DNA of 64,000 bases from Burkholderia sp. SRS-W-2-2016 (lineage in GTDB: Bacteria > Pseudomonadota > Gammaproteobacteria > Burkholderiales > Burkholderiaceae), in assembly GCF_001931485.1 (NCBI RefSeq), contig NZ_MSDV01000039.1:1-64000 (forward strand). The letters are read 5' to 3'. Each line of letters starts with the position of its first letter. The first letter of the stretch is position 1. Under the pieces are notes generated by a model. It saw nothing but the letters and a program-made list of their open reading frames with translations, had not been told where the DNA came from and made no database searches. The position numbers were made by a program, and so were the translations under genes. Of this stretch, positions 35,560 to 47,200 are shown piece by piece.

Positions 35560-35585
35560 TGGCCGTCCCCACACGGGGACGGCCA
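35560..35585 (-). promoter_or_regulatory. Intercistronic hairpin between pstS and pstC
   Basis: Perfect 11-bp stem tggccgtcccc (35560-35570) / ggggacggcca (35575-35585) with a 4-nt loop and no T tract on the minus strand. It is likely an mRNA-stability or partial-termination element that leaves pstS more abundant than the downstream genes. Confidence 0.6.
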
Positions 35586-35643
35586 GGGTACTACAGAACG
35601 CGGTACCGGAGCACCGCGTCGCGCGCTATACGCGCTTTGCCCT

Positions 35644-36675
35644 TCAGTCGGCGATCGCCTTGCCCGCCGAGTCCTTCACCTTCTGCTTCCACTGCGTGCG
35701 GATTTCCGACACAACCGATTCCGGCAGCGAGATGTAGTCCAGATCGTTCGCAGCCTGGTTGCCGTTCTTGAACGCCCAGTCGAAGAACTTCAGCGTTTCG
35801 GTGCCTTGCGGCGCCTTGTCCTGCGTGGTGTGCAGCAGCACGAACGTCGCGCCGACGATCGGCCATGCGTTCTTGCCCGGCTCGTTGGTCAGGATCTGGT
35901 AGAACGACTTCGACCAGTCCGCGCCGGCAGCCGCCGCCTTGAACGTGTCGGTCTGCGGCTGAACCACGGTGCCGGCTTCGTTCTTCAGCGCGACGTAGTT
36001 CATGTGGTTCTGCTTCGCGTACGCCCATTCGACGTAGCCGATCGAGCCCGGCAGACGCTGCACGAATGCCGCGACGCCGTCGTTACCCTTGCCGCCCGTG
36101 CCGGTCGGCCAGTTGACCGTCGAACCTTCACCGACCTTCGACTTCCATTCCGGGTTGACCTTCGACAGGTAGTTCGTCCAGATGAAGCTGGTGCCCGAAC
36201 CGTCGGCGCGGCGCACCACGGCGATGTCCAGATCCGGCAGCTTGACCTTCGGGTTCAGCGCGACGATCGCCGGGTCATTCCACTTCTTGATCTTGCCCAG
36301 GTAGATGTCGCCGAGCACCTGACCCGACAGCACCAGCTCGCCCGGCTTCACGCCCGGCACATTGACCGCCGGCACCACGCCGCCGACCACCGTCGGGAAC
36401 TGGAACAGGCCTTCTTTCGCGAGTTCGTCGTCCTTCAGCGGAGCGTCCGAACCGGCGAAGTCGACGGTCTTCGCGACGATCTGCTTCACGCCGCCCGACG
36501 AACCGATACCCTGATAGTTGACCTTGCCGCCGCCGGACTTCTGATAAGCATCAGCCCACTTCGTGTAGATCGGTGCTGCGAACGTGCTGCCCGCGCCGGT
36601 GATGTCTGCGGCTTGCGCTGCGATTGCGAAGAGCGCGCCAGCGACGCCAGCGAACACGGTGTGCATCAATTTCAT
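35644..36675 (-). CDS. pstS: Phosphate-binding periplasmic protein PstS
   Basis: 343 residues with a Sec signal peptide (MKLMHTVFAGVAGALFAIAAQA, cleavage before ADITG). Mature PstS motifs: ITGAGSTFAAPIYTKWADAY, NYQGIGSSGGVKQI, DFAGSDAPLKDDEL, RRADGSGTSFIWTNYL and GSIGYVEWAYA, which contact phosphate. It delivers phosphate to PstCAB. First gene of the operon, with candidate Pho boxes 71-109 nt upstream and a hairpin after its stop. Confidence 0.97.
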   Translation of the reverse strand: MKLMHTVFAGVAGALFAIAAQAADITGAGSTFAAPIYTKWADAYQKSGGGKVNYQGIGSSGGVKQIVAKTVDFAGSDAPLKDDELAKEGLFQFPTVVGGVVPAVNVPGVKPGELVLSGQVLGDIYLGKIKKWNDPAIVALNPKVKLPDLDIAVVRRADGSGTSFIWTNYLSKVNPEWKSKVGEGSTVNWPTGTGGKGNDGVAAFVQRLPGSIGYVEWAYAKQNHMNYVALKNEAGTVVQPQTDTFKAAAAGADWSKSFYQILTNEPGKNAWPIVGATFVLLHTTQDKAPQGTETLKFFDWAFKNGNQAANDLDYISLPESVVSEIRTQWKQKVKDSAGKAIAD

Positions 36676-36745
36676 GAGACCTCCAAGGGGTGTAAGCGTG
36701 TGGTGTGAGCGTTATCACGAACACCGCGAAGCTTAGGGTCTCTTT

Positions 36746-36784
36746 ATGACAAAGCCGTGACTAATCGTGAAACAGACGTGACAG
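36746..36784 (-). promoter_or_regulatory. Candidate Pho box array upstream of pstS
   Basis: Read on the minus strand: CTGTCAC (36784-36778), GTTTCAC (36773-36767), TAGTCAC (36763-36757) and TTGTCAT (36752-36746), spaced 10-11 bp. The first and last match CTGTCAT at 6/7. Confidence 0.75.
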
Positions 36785-37017
36785 TTGTATTACTCGCTGA
36801 AAGGTGGCTCGAGCGGACGAAACGATGCTTGGGCGATGCGCCTGGCATTGCGGCCAGCGTTGCGCTCGACGTTGCGTACAGATTAGGCGAAAAAGATGGG
36901 GCGCGAACGTTTGCGCGGGGGGACTAGGGGAAATTGAGGGGTGGCACGCTGGAGGAGACGTGCGCGGGGAGTGACAGGGTATCGGTTCCTGCTCGCCGGT
37001 TTTTTTCTGATGCGCGG

Positions 37018-37098
<81 letters not shown>

Positions 37099-37174
37099 AT
37101 AAGCGAACGGCGGGACGCGTTACTCGCCGCCCCGCCGCCTGTTCCAGCCCTACCTCGGCCCGCGAAACATTCGC

Positions 37175-38536
<1,362 letters not shown>

Positions 38537-38564
38537 CTTCAATCTCCCCTATATGACTGCGGGC

Positions 38565-39482
38565 TCAAGCACCGTGTGCGCGGCTCGCGTTCGCCGCGTC
38601 GCGCAGGGTGGCCCATACTTTCAATGCATCGACTGTTTGCGCGACATCGTGCACGCGCAGAATCGCGGCGCCGCGCTCGGCCGCGCACACCGCCGCGGCG
38701 ACGCTGCCGGCGACCCGCTCCGGGGCCGGCCGCCCGATTACCGCGCCGATCATCGACTTGCGCGACATGCCGGCGAGAATCGGATACGGCGACGCGGCGC
38801 GCGGCGCCGTGTCCCGCAGCCGCGCGAGCAGCGCATAGTTGTGCTCGACGATCGCCTTGCCGAAGCCGAAACCCGGATCGACGCTGATGCGCGCACGCGC
38901 GATTCCGGCCTGCTGCAAGGTCTCGACGCGCTCTTCGAGGAAATCGCGGACCTCGCCGACGACGTCCCCATAATGCGGTTCGCCGAGCTGCATGGTCTGC
39001 GGCTCACCGAGCATATGCATCACACAAAGCCCGCAGGCGCTGTCGCGTACCGCATCGATCGCGCCGGGCATCCGGAAACCCCAGATATCGTTGATCAGAT
39101 CGGCGCCCGCGCTCAACGCATGACGCATCACTTCCGGCTTGTACGTATCGATCGACAACGGCACGTTCGCGCCGTGCAGAGCCTCGATCAGCGGCAACAC
39201 GCGCTCCAGCTCTTCGTCGAGCGGTACCGGCGGCGCGCCGGGACGGGTCGACTCCCCGCCGATGTCGATGAGGTCTGCGCCGTCGCGCACCATCTGCTCG
39301 GCCTGGCGCAGCGCGTCGTCGCGCAACGTGTATTTACCGCCATCGGAAAAGGAATCGGGCGTGACGTTCAGAATGCCCATCACCAGCGGGCGTTCGAATG
39401 TCAACTTGAAGCGGCCGCATTGCAGCGGCTCGGGAAGCGGTGCGGAAGAAAAATCGGCTGTCGACACGTAGCAGTACTTCAC
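38565..39482 (-). CDS. folP: Dihydropteroate synthase
   Basis: 305-residue TIM-barrel enzyme joining p-aminobenzoate to dihydropterin pyrophosphate in folate synthesis; target of sulfonamides. Markers: VMGILNVTPDSFSDGGKY, DLIDIGGESTRPGA, VPLSIDTYKPEVMRHAL, DLINDIWGF, ISVDPGFGFGK and ILAGMSRKSMIG. The start is ambiguous: GTG at 39482 as listed, or GTG at 39467; neither has a good SD. It lies in the ftsH-folP-glmM order, but a hairpin separates it from ftsH. Confidence 0.95.
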   Translation of the reverse strand: MKYCYVSTADFSSAPLPEPLQCGRFKLTFERPLVMGILNVTPDSFSDGGKYTLRDDALRQAEQMVRDGADLIDIGGESTRPGAPPVPLDEELERVLPLIEALHGANVPLSIDTYKPEVMRHALSAGADLINDIWGFRMPGAIDAVRDSACGLCVMHMLGEPQTMQLGEPHYGDVVGEVRDFLEERVETLQQAGIARARISVDPGFGFGKAIVEHNYALLARLRDTAPRAASPYPILAGMSRKSMIGAVIGRPAPERVAGSVAAAVCAAERGAAILRVHDVAQTVDALKVWATLRDAANASRAHGA

Positions 39483-39496
39483 TTAGAACGGACAAA

Positions 39497-39530
39497 TACA
39501 AAACGGGCCGGTGTGCTACACACCGGCCCG
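39497..39530 (-). terminator. Hairpin terminator after ftsH
   Basis: 12-bp stem cgggccggtgtg (39504-39515) / cacaccggcccg (39519-39530), followed on the minus strand by a T-rich stretch. It is probably partial, since folP follows on the same strand. Confidence 0.75.
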
Positions 39531-39550
39531 CACTTTCTACTGGCTGCCTA

Positions 39551-41440
39551 TCAGGCCGGGGCGGTCGCGCTACCCGGCTTGACTTCGGTACCCGTGCTAC
39601 CGCCCGACGAGGCATCGCTTGCCGACGGCGGCGAGCTCTTCGGCGAACGCGGCGGACGGCCTGCCATGATGTCGTTGATCTGATCGGCGTCGATCGTTTC
39701 CCACTCCATCAGCGCGGCGGTCATCGCTTCGACCTTGTCGCGGTTTTCGTCCAGCAGGCGCCGTGCGAGGTTGTACTGCTCATCCAGCACGCGACGGATT
39801 TCCGCATCGACCTTCTGCTGCGTCGCTTCCGAAATGGTCCGCGTGAAGCCGCGGCCGAACGGCGAAGCGTCGTTTTCGTCGTCGACGTAGACCATCGGTC
39901 CGAGCGCATCGGTCATCCCGAAGCGCGCGACCATTGCACGAGCCGTCTGCGTCGCCTTGTTGAAGTCGTCCGACGCGCCGGTGCTGATCAGGTTCAGGAA
40001 CAGCTCTTCAGCGACACGGCCACCGAACAGGATCGCGAGACGGTCGAGCAGATAGTCCTTCGAGTACGTTTCGTTGTCGTGCTCCGGCAACTGCCAGGTC
40101 ACGCCCAGCGCACGGCCGCGCGGAATGATCGTGACCTTGTGCACCGGATCGGCCTTCGGCAACAGCTTGGCGATCACCGCGTGACCCGATTCGTGATACG
40201 CGGTAGCGCGCTTCGATTCTTCGCGGATCACGGCCGACTTGCGCTCCGGACCCATGAAAATCTTGTCCTTCGCATCTTCGAAGTCCGTCATCTCGACAAT
40301 GCGCTTGCCGCGGCGTGCCGCGAACAGAGCCGCTTCGTTCACGAGGTTCGCGAGATCGGCGCCCGAGAAGCCCGGCGTGCCGCGCGCGATCACTGCCGCG
40401 TCGACGTCGTTCGAGATCGGCACCTTGCGCAGATGCACCTTCATGATGTGCTCGCGGCCGCGGATGTCGGGCAGACCGACATACACCTGGCGGTCGAAAC
40501 GACCCGGACGCAGCAGCGCCTTGTCGAGCACGTCGGAACGGTTGGTTGCGGCGATCACGATCACACCGGAGTTCGCTTCGAAGCCGTCCATTTCGACCAG
40601 CATCTGGTTCAGCGTCTGTTCGCGCTCGTCGTTGCCGCCGCCCATGCCGGCGCCGCGATGACGACCGACCGCGTCGATTTCGTCGATGAACACGATACAC
40701 GGTGCGTGCTTCTTGGCCTGCTCGAACATGTCGCGCACACGAGCCGCGCCGACACCAACGAACATTTCAACGAAGTCCGAACCCGAGATGCTGAAGAACG
40801 GCACCTTCGCCTCGCCAGCGATCGCGCGGGCAAGCAGCGTCTTACCGGTTCCCGGCGGGCCGACCAGCAGCACACCACGCGGAATCCGGCCACCGAGCTT
40901 CTGGAATTTCTGCGGATCGCGCAGGAAGTCGACCAGCTCCGACACCTCTTCCTTCGCTTCGTCGCAACCGGCGACGTCGGTGAAATTGATCGCGTTGTTG
41001 TTCTCGTCGATCAGACGCGCACGCGACTTGCCGAACGAAAACGCCCCGCCTTTGCCGCCCCCCTGCATCTGCCTCATCATGTAGAACCAGAAACCGATGA
41101 TCAGAATCGTCGGCCCGAGGTAATACAGCACGGACATCAGTGCATTGGGTTCGTCGTCAGCCTTGCCGCTCACCTGTACGCCATACTTCATCAGATCGCC
41201 GACCATCCAGATGTCGCCGGGCGACACAATCTGGTATTTCTGGCCGTCTGCTGGAGTGACCGTGAGGTTCCGCCCCTGGACAATGACGTTCTTGACTTTG
41301 CCGTTCTTCGCGTCGTCCATGAACTGCGAATAGGAAACGCCTTCCTGGACACGGGGCTTGTCGAACTGCTTGAACACCGTAAACAGCACCAGTGCGATTA
41401 CCAACCACACTGCTGCTTTCGAAAACATATTGTTGTTCAA
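39551..41440 (-). CDS. ftsH: ATP-dependent zinc metalloprotease FtsH
   Basis: 629-residue inner-membrane AAA protease degrading membrane and regulatory proteins (for example sigma-32, LpxC). Two helices at about 9-23 and 103-122 bracket the periplasmic domain. Walker A GPPGTGKT is at 194-201, Walker B CIVFIDEIDAVG follows, then SRH ATNRSDVLDKALLRPGRFDRQ and zinc site HESGH (416-420). The start is TTG at 41440, with AAGGAG seven bases before it; an ATG four codons later is too far from that SD. The C-terminal 35 residues are a low-complexity Ser/Pro/Gly tail. Confidence 0.97.
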   Translation of the reverse strand: MNNNMFSKAAVWLVIALVLFTVFKQFDKPRVQEGVSYSQFMDDAKNGKVKNVIVQGRNLTVTPADGQKYQIVSPGDIWMVGDLMKYGVQVSGKADDEPNALMSVLYYLGPTILIIGFWFYMMRQMQGGGKGGAFSFGKSRARLIDENNNAINFTDVAGCDEAKEEVSELVDFLRDPQKFQKLGGRIPRGVLLVGPPGTGKTLLARAIAGEAKVPFFSISGSDFVEMFVGVGAARVRDMFEQAKKHAPCIVFIDEIDAVGRHRGAGMGGGNDEREQTLNQMLVEMDGFEANSGVIVIAATNRSDVLDKALLRPGRFDRQVYVGLPDIRGREHIMKVHLRKVPISNDVDAAVIARGTPGFSGADLANLVNEAALFAARRGKRIVEMTDFEDAKDKIFMGPERKSAVIREESKRATAYHESGHAVIAKLLPKADPVHKVTIIPRGRALGVTWQLPEHDNETYSKDYLLDRLAILFGGRVAEELFLNLISTGASDDFNKATQTARAMVARFGMTDALGPMVYVDDENDASPFGRGFTRTISEATQQKVDAEIRRVLDEQYNLARRLLDENRDKVEAMTAALMEWETIDADQINDIMAGRPPRSPKSSPPSASDASSGGSTGTEVKPGSATAPA

Positions 41441-41629
41441 AGCACCACTCCTTCACTTAGACGGGCGCCTACATTTGCCTTGCGGCACCACGAAAGCATT
41501 CTAATCCAGTCCGCAGACCCCTGCCATAACGTTTCACTACCACAGAAATAGGGCAGCGGGCCGTTTTAACGCCGGTTTGGAACGTGTTGCTCCCGGCGCT
41601 GGCAGAGATTGAGTCGTCCGGCTGCGCCC

Positions 41630-42292
41630 CTATGCGAGACGCTTCAGATGCTTACCCAAAATAAATGTTTCTGACGATTTATCCCGCGACGCTTTCGGCT
41701 TGCGGGCCCCCACTACCTTGAACTGGCGCTTGAACTTTTCGACAATCTGACTATAACCGCTGCCGTGAAAGCATTTGACTAAAAGGGCACCATCCGGTTT
41801 AAGGTGATTTTGCGAGAATTCGAGCGCGAGATCGCACAAATGCTCGATCCGTGCCGCATCCGCGATCGCCACGCCGGACAGGTTGGGCGCCATATCCGAA
41901 ATTACAAGGTCCACCTGGCGCTCGCCGACCAATTCTTCGAGCTGGACCAGCACCGAGTCTTCGCGGAAATCGCCCTGGATGAAGTGAACGTCGGCAACCG
42001 GCTCCATCGGGAGGATATCGAGCGCAATAATCGTGCCGTCGATCCCGCCCTCGCGCTCCGCGTTGCGCTGCGAGCCGCTCGCCAGCTTGTTGCGCGCATA
42101 CTGGCTCCAGCTGCCCGGCGTGGAGCCGAGATCGACAATCACCTGCCCCGGGCGGATCAGCTTGTCCTGCTCGTCGATTTCCTTGAGCTTGTAGGCCGCG
42201 CGGGCGCGATAACCTTCCCGCTGCGCCATTTTGACGTACGGATCGTTGATGTGGTCATGCAGCCACGCGGTGTTGAACTTGTTTTTTGCCAT
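41630..42292 (-). CDS. rlmE: 23S rRNA 2'-O-ribose methyltransferase RlmE
   Basis: 220-residue FtsJ/RrmJ enzyme methylating U2552 of 23S rRNA. SAM binding IVDLGSTPGSWSQYA; the catalytic K-D-K-E tetrad is visible as AAYKLKEID, LVISDMAPNLSG, GALLVKCFHGSGY and SSETFILGK. ATG at 42292 gives MAKNKFNTAWLHDHIND, the conserved start. It lies upstream of ftsH (190-nt gap), the usual rlmE-ftsH pair, and divergent from yhbY. Confidence 0.96.
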   Translation of the reverse strand: MAKNKFNTAWLHDHINDPYVKMAQREGYRARAAYKLKEIDEQDKLIRPGQVIVDLGSTPGSWSQYARNKLASGSQRNAEREGGIDGTIIALDILPMEPVADVHFIQGDFREDSVLVQLEELVGERQVDLVISDMAPNLSGVAIADAARIEHLCDLALEFSQNHLKPDGALLVKCFHGSGYSQIVEKFKRQFKVVGARKPKASRDKSSETFILGKHLKRLA

Positions 42293-42491
42293 TAAAGATT
42301 GAACTATTGCTGCGTCGTGTCGCGCTTTAGGGGATAATACGCGGTTAATTTCGCGCGGCCATCGCCAGACTGGCGAGCAGCCGCGATTCTGATGTTCTGA
42401 CGCGCGCCCTGTCGAATCGAACCGTCCCATTCAGCCAAGCAATCGGACGAACACGCAGGAGCCGCCATTTTAGTCGAGTCTCCTACTTTCC

Positions 42492-43022
42492 ATGCCAGCC
42501 CTCAAAGTCTCTTCCGATCAACGCGCCGAGTTGCGCTCCCAGGCACATGCGCTCAAACCGGTCGTACTTGTCGGCGCCGAAGGTTTGACCGACGCGGTGC
42601 TCACCGAAATCAAGGTGCACCTTGCCGCGCACCAGCTGATCAAGATCCGCGTGTTCGGCGATGAGCGCGACGAACGGATCGCCATCTACGAACAGATCTG
42701 CGACACGCTGAACGCCGCGCCGATCCAGCATATCGGCAAGCTGCTGGTGATCTGGAAGCCCGAAGCGGCGCAGCCGGCCACGCCCGCGGCCAAACGCGGC
42801 GCGCTGCCGAGCGCTCGCGAAGCGGCGACCGAAGCCAATTCGTCCAAAGGACGTGCGCCGCGCGTGGTCAAGGTCGTGAAGCCGACCGACGTGCCGATGC
42901 GCAAGCCGCGAGCCAAGGCAGTGCTGGTGCGCGGCAACGAGCGCGTCACGCAAGGCGGCAACATCAAGCGCGCGAAAAAGCGTCAAACCAGCGCGAAGCG
43001 CTCGCATCAGTCGTCGAAGTAA
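42492..43022 (+). CDS. yhbY: YhbY-family CRM-domain RNA-binding protein
   Basis: 176 residues. The first 95 form the CRM domain associated with 50S assembly: RAELRSQAHALKPVVLVGAEGLTDAVLTEIKVHLAAHQLIKIRVFG, with the conserved GxxG-type VGAEG loop. The remaining 80 are a basic, disordered Lys/Arg tail (KRAKKRQTSAKRSHQSSK), longer than the E. coli protein of 97 residues and likely to bind rRNA. Divergent from rlmE, another ribosome-maturation gene. Confidence 0.92.
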   Translation: MPALKVSSDQRAELRSQAHALKPVVLVGAEGLTDAVLTEIKVHLAAHQLIKIRVFGDERDERIAIYEQICDTLNAAPIQHIGKLLVIWKPEAAQPATPAAKRGALPSAREAATEANSSKGRAPRVVKVVKPTDVPMRKPRAKAVLVRGNERVTQGGNIKRAKKRQTSAKRSHQSSK

Positions 43023-43119
43023 GCGGGATTGCAGGAAGGTGCGGACGGCGTCCGCACCGTTGTGACACACAAGCAGTAGCGACATAACCGATCGAGCGAC
43101 GATCAGTCCACCGCAAGCC

Positions 43120-43647
43120 TCAGCCGACCGCCTTCCCGGCGACCCGCCGAGCGCCCTCTTCCTCAGCCGCCGCACCGACGCGAGCCGGCAGCAACCACAC
43201 CAGCGCCAGACCCAACAGACTCTGAATCAGATAGAACAGGCTCGACACTCCGTGCAGCATGCCGAAGCGTGCCGCATACGCCGAATGACCGACGTCGGTG
43301 CCCGCTTCGAGCGCCGCCACGCGAATCGCATTCATGAATGGCTGCAGCGCGAAGTAGCCGACCAGCACGCACACGAGCATGCCCGCGACCAGCCACCGCA
43401 CCCGCCGATAGGCATCGGCACCGCGCCGCACCAGCAGATTGGCGAGCCCCAGCAGCAAAATGCCGCAAACGACACCGATCACACCCTCGATGCGAAACAG
43501 CTGCGCGGCCACTTCGCCCGCGGTCGAGCGGTCGAGCGTCGTAAACAGCACGGGCGCGACCGCATAGCCGATAGTCAGCAGGCTACCGACCCACACCATC
43601 GTCAACAGACGGAAAAATCGATGCGGCATCAGGGACACCGGCGCCAT
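43120..43647 (-). CDS. DUF4149 membrane protein
   Basis: 175 residues with about four helices: FFRLLTMVWVGSLLTIGYAVAPVLF, GVIGVVCGILLLGLANLL, LVAGMLVCVLVGYFALQPFM and a C-terminal SLFYLIQSLLGLALVWLLP. The pattern with the LQPFMNAIR and GMLHGVSSLFYLI blocks fits DUF4149, an uncharacterised membrane family commonly next to greA in Burkholderia. Two nucleotides separate it from the greA stop, so it is co-transcribed ahead of greA? No: both are on the minus strand and greA (upstream) ends where this gene begins, so greA leads. Confidence 0.8.
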   Translation of the reverse strand: MAPVSLMPHRFFRLLTMVWVGSLLTIGYAVAPVLFTTLDRSTAGEVAAQLFRIEGVIGVVCGILLLGLANLLVRRGADAYRRVRWLVAGMLVCVLVGYFALQPFMNAIRVAALEAGTDVGHSAYAARFGMLHGVSSLFYLIQSLLGLALVWLLPARVGAAAEEEGARRVAGKAVG

Positions 43648-43649
43648 CC

Positions 43650-44126
43650 TCAGACGTAGCTGACTGCGATGATTTCGTATTCGCGCACGCCACCCGGTGC
43701 CTGCACCGACGCGACGTCGCCTTCCGACTTGCCGATCAGCGCACGCGCAATCGGCGAGCTGATCGAGATCAGACCGTGGTCGATGTCCGCTTCGTCGTCG
43801 CCGACGATCTGGTACTTGACCGACGCGCCCGACTCCAGATCTTCGAGTTCGAGCGTCGCGCCGAACACCACGCGGCCATCCGCTTCCACTTGCGACGGAT
43901 CGATCACCTGCGCGCCGGCAAGCTTCGATTCGATTTCGGCGATGCGGCCCTCGATGAAGCCCTGCTTTTCCTTCGCCGCGTCGTATTCCGCGTTTTCCGA
44001 CAGATCGCCCTGAGCGCGCGCTTCCGCGATCGAGTTGATGACCGCCGGACGTTCAACCGATTTCAGGCGCTGCAATTCATCGCGCAGCATGTCTGCGCCG
44101 CGCTTCGTCAATGGAATAGTGCTCAT
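43650..44126 (-). CDS. greA: Transcription elongation factor GreA
   Basis: 158 residues, the standard length. The N-terminal antiparallel coiled coil with the acidic tip AQGDLSENAEYDAAKE inserts into the RNA polymerase secondary channel to trigger transcript cleavage; the C-terminal FKBP-like domain is seen in ISISSPIARALIGKSEGDVASVQAPGG. The ATG at 44126 gives the usual MSTIPLTKRGADMLRDEL. It follows carB, with a terminator-like structure between, and precedes the DUF4149 gene by 2 nt. Confidence 0.97.
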   Translation of the reverse strand: MSTIPLTKRGADMLRDELQRLKSVERPAVINSIAEARAQGDLSENAEYDAAKEKQGFIEGRIAEIESKLAGAQVIDPSQVEADGRVVFGATLELEDLESGASVKYQIVGDDEADIDHGLISISSPIARALIGKSEGDVASVQAPGGVREYEIIAVSYV

Positions 44127-44155
44127 AAACAACTCTGGAGGCAAAAAACGGCCGT

Positions 44156-44247
44156 AAAAAAAATCACCGCGGTTAAGTGCATTCCGCGAAAGCCGCGCCC
44201 GGAACAAACTCGGGTCACAGCACCTGCGGAACGCCGCTTAACCGCGG
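44156..44247 (-). terminator. Possible terminator after carB
   Basis: Inverted repeat ccgcggttaag (44167-44177) / cttaaccgcgg (44237-44247) followed on the minus strand by eight T (44163-44156). The 59-nt loop is long, so termination may be partial. Confidence 0.5.
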
Positions 44248-44277
44248 CACGTACATCTTGGACTGACAGTCGAAGCC

Positions 44278-47200
44278 TTAGTTTAGGCGAGCGTGGAGTC
44301 CTTGTAAATCATAGACTTCCAGGTTCTTCAGATAACGCAGACCTTCGACCGCCGCGCGTGCGCCGGACATCGTCGTGTAGTACGTGACCTTGTTCGCCTG
44401 CGCGCTCATGCGGATCGAACGCGAATCGGCGATCGCCGCGCGGGTTTCGTCGACCGTCGTGAAGACCAGTGCGATCTCGCCGTTCTTGATCATGTCGACG
44501 ATGTGCGGACGGCCGTCCTTCACCTTGTTGACGACCTTGACCGGCACGCCGGCCGCTTCGATCGCGGCAGCCGTACCCTTGGTCGCGACGATCGGATAGC
44601 CGAGCTCGTGCAGCATGCGCGCGACTTCGACCGCCTTCGGCTTGTCGGCATCCATCACGGTCAGCAGCACCGTACCCGACTCCGGCAGACGCGAACCCGC
44701 CGCGAGCTGCGACTTGAACAGCGCTTCACCGAAGGTCTGGCCGACACCCATCACTTCGCCGGTCGAACGCATTTCCGGTCCGAGCACCGGATCGACCGCC
44801 GGGAACTTGACGAACGGGAACACCGCTTCCTTCACGCTGAAGTACGGCGGCTCGACTTCCTTGGTCACGCCCTGTTCGGCGAGCTTCTGGCCGACCATCG
44901 CGCGCGCCGCGATCTTCGCGAGCGGCAGGCTGGTTGCCTTCGACACGTACGGCACCGTACGCGATGCGCGCGGATTCACTTCGAGCACGTAGATGATGTC
45001 GAGCTTCGAGCCATCGGCCTGCGGCACCTGCTGGATCGCGAACTGCACGTTCATCAGGCCGACCACGTTCAGCGCCTTCGCCATCGCGGCGGTCTGGCGC
45101 TTCAGTTCGGCGATAGTTTCCTTCGACAGCGAATACGGCGGCAGCGAGCAGGCCGAGTCGCCCGAGTGCACGCCTGCCTGTTCGATGTGCTCCATCACGC
45201 CGCCGATGAACACGGCTTCGCCATCGGAGATGCAATCGACGTCGCATTCGATCGCGTCGTTCAGGAAGCGGTCGAGCAGCACCGGCGAGTCGTTCGACAC
45301 CTTCACGGCCTCGCGCATATAGCGCTCGAGGTCGCGCGGCTCGTGAACGATTTCCATCGCGCGGCCGCCCAGCACGTACGACGGACGCACGACGAGCGGA
45401 TAGCCGATTTCGTCGGCCAGCTTCAGCGCTTCGTCTTCAGCGCGCGCGGTGCGGTTCGGCGGCTGGCGCAGACCGAGGTCCTGCAGCAGCTTCTGGAAAC
45501 GCTCGCGGTCTTCGGCCGCGTCGATCATGTCCGGCGACGTGCCGATGATCGGCACCCCGTTCGCTTCGAGATCGAGCGCGAGCTTCAGCGGCGTCTGGCC
45601 GCCGTACTGGACGATCACGCCGACCGGCTTTTCCTTGTCGACGATTTCGAGCACGTCTTCGAGCGTCAGCGATTCGAAGTACAGACGGTCGGACGTGTCG
45701 TAGTCGGTCGATACGGTTTCCGGGTTGCAGTTGACCATGATCGTTTCATAGCCGTCCTCGCGCATCGCGAGCGCGGCATGCACGCAGCAGTAGTCAAACT
45801 CGATACCCTGGCCGATCCGGTTCGGGCCGCCGCCCAGCACCATGATCTTCTTGTTGTTGGTCGGGTTCGCTTCGCACTCTTCCTCGTAGGTCGAGTACAT
45901 GTACGCGGTCTTCGTTGCGAACTCGGCCGCGCAGGTGTCGACGCGCTTGTAGACCGGGCGCACGTTCAGCTCGATACGGCGCGCGCGCACGTCGGCCGGC
46001 TTCGCGCCGAGCAGCTTCGCCAGACGGCGATCCGAGAAACCGCTTTGCTTCAGGTACTTCAGCTCTTCCTTCGACAGGCTCGCGAGCGTGCGGCCGGCCA
46101 GCGCCTTTTCCTTCAGGATGATCTGTTCGATCTGCGCGAGAAACCATGGGTCGATCGCGGTTTCTTCGAAGATTTCCTGCGCGCTCATGCCGACGCGGAA
46201 CGCATCGCCGACATACCAGATCCGGTCCGGACCGGCTTCGCCGATCTCACGGATGATCTCGTCGCGATTGGTGGTCTTTTCGTCCAGACCGTCGACGCCG
46301 ACTTCGAGGCCGCGCAGCGCCTTCTGGAACGATTCCTGGAACGTGCGGCCGATCGCCATCACTTCGCCGACCGACTTCATCTGCGTGGTCAGGCGCGAAT
46401 CGGCTTCGCGGAATTTTTCGAACGCGAAACGCGGGATCTTCGTAACGACGTAGTCGATCGTCGGTTCGAACGATGCCGGGGTCTGACCGCCGGTGATTTC
46501 GTTCTTCAGTTCGTCGAGCGTGTAGCCGACTGCGAGCTTCGCCGCGACCTTGGCGATCGGGAAGCCGGTCGCCTTCGACGCCAGCGCCGACGAACGCGAC
46601 ACGCGCGGGTTCATTTCGATCACGATCATCCGGCCATCTTTCGGATTGATCGAGAATTGCACGTTCGAGCCGCCGGTGTCGACGCCGATCTCGCGCAGCA
46701 CCGCGAGCGATGCGTTACGCAGGATCTGGTATTCCTTGTCGGTGAGCGTCTGCGCCGGCGCGACGGTGATCGAGTCGCCGGTGTGGATGCCCATCGGGTC
46801 GAGGTTTTCGATCGAGCAGACGATGATGCAGTTGTCCGCCTTGTCGCGGACCACTTCCATCTCGTACTCTTTCCAGCCGAGCAGCGATTCTTCGATCAGC
46901 AGCTCGCGCGTCGGCGACAGATCGAGACCGCGCTTGCAGATCTCTTCGAATTCGTCGCGGTTGTATGCGATACCGCCGCCCGAGCCGCCCAGCGTGAACG
47001 ACGGACGGATCACGACCGGATAGCCGCTACCGGTTTCGGCCGCGATCTTCGCCTGCACCGCGAGCGCTTCTTCCATCGAATGCGCGGTGCCCGACTTGGC
47101 CGAACCGAGACCGATCTTGGTCATCGCGTCCTTGAACTTCTGGCGGTCTTCCGCCTTGTCGATCGCTTCCGGCGATGCGCCGATCAGCTCGACGTTGTAT

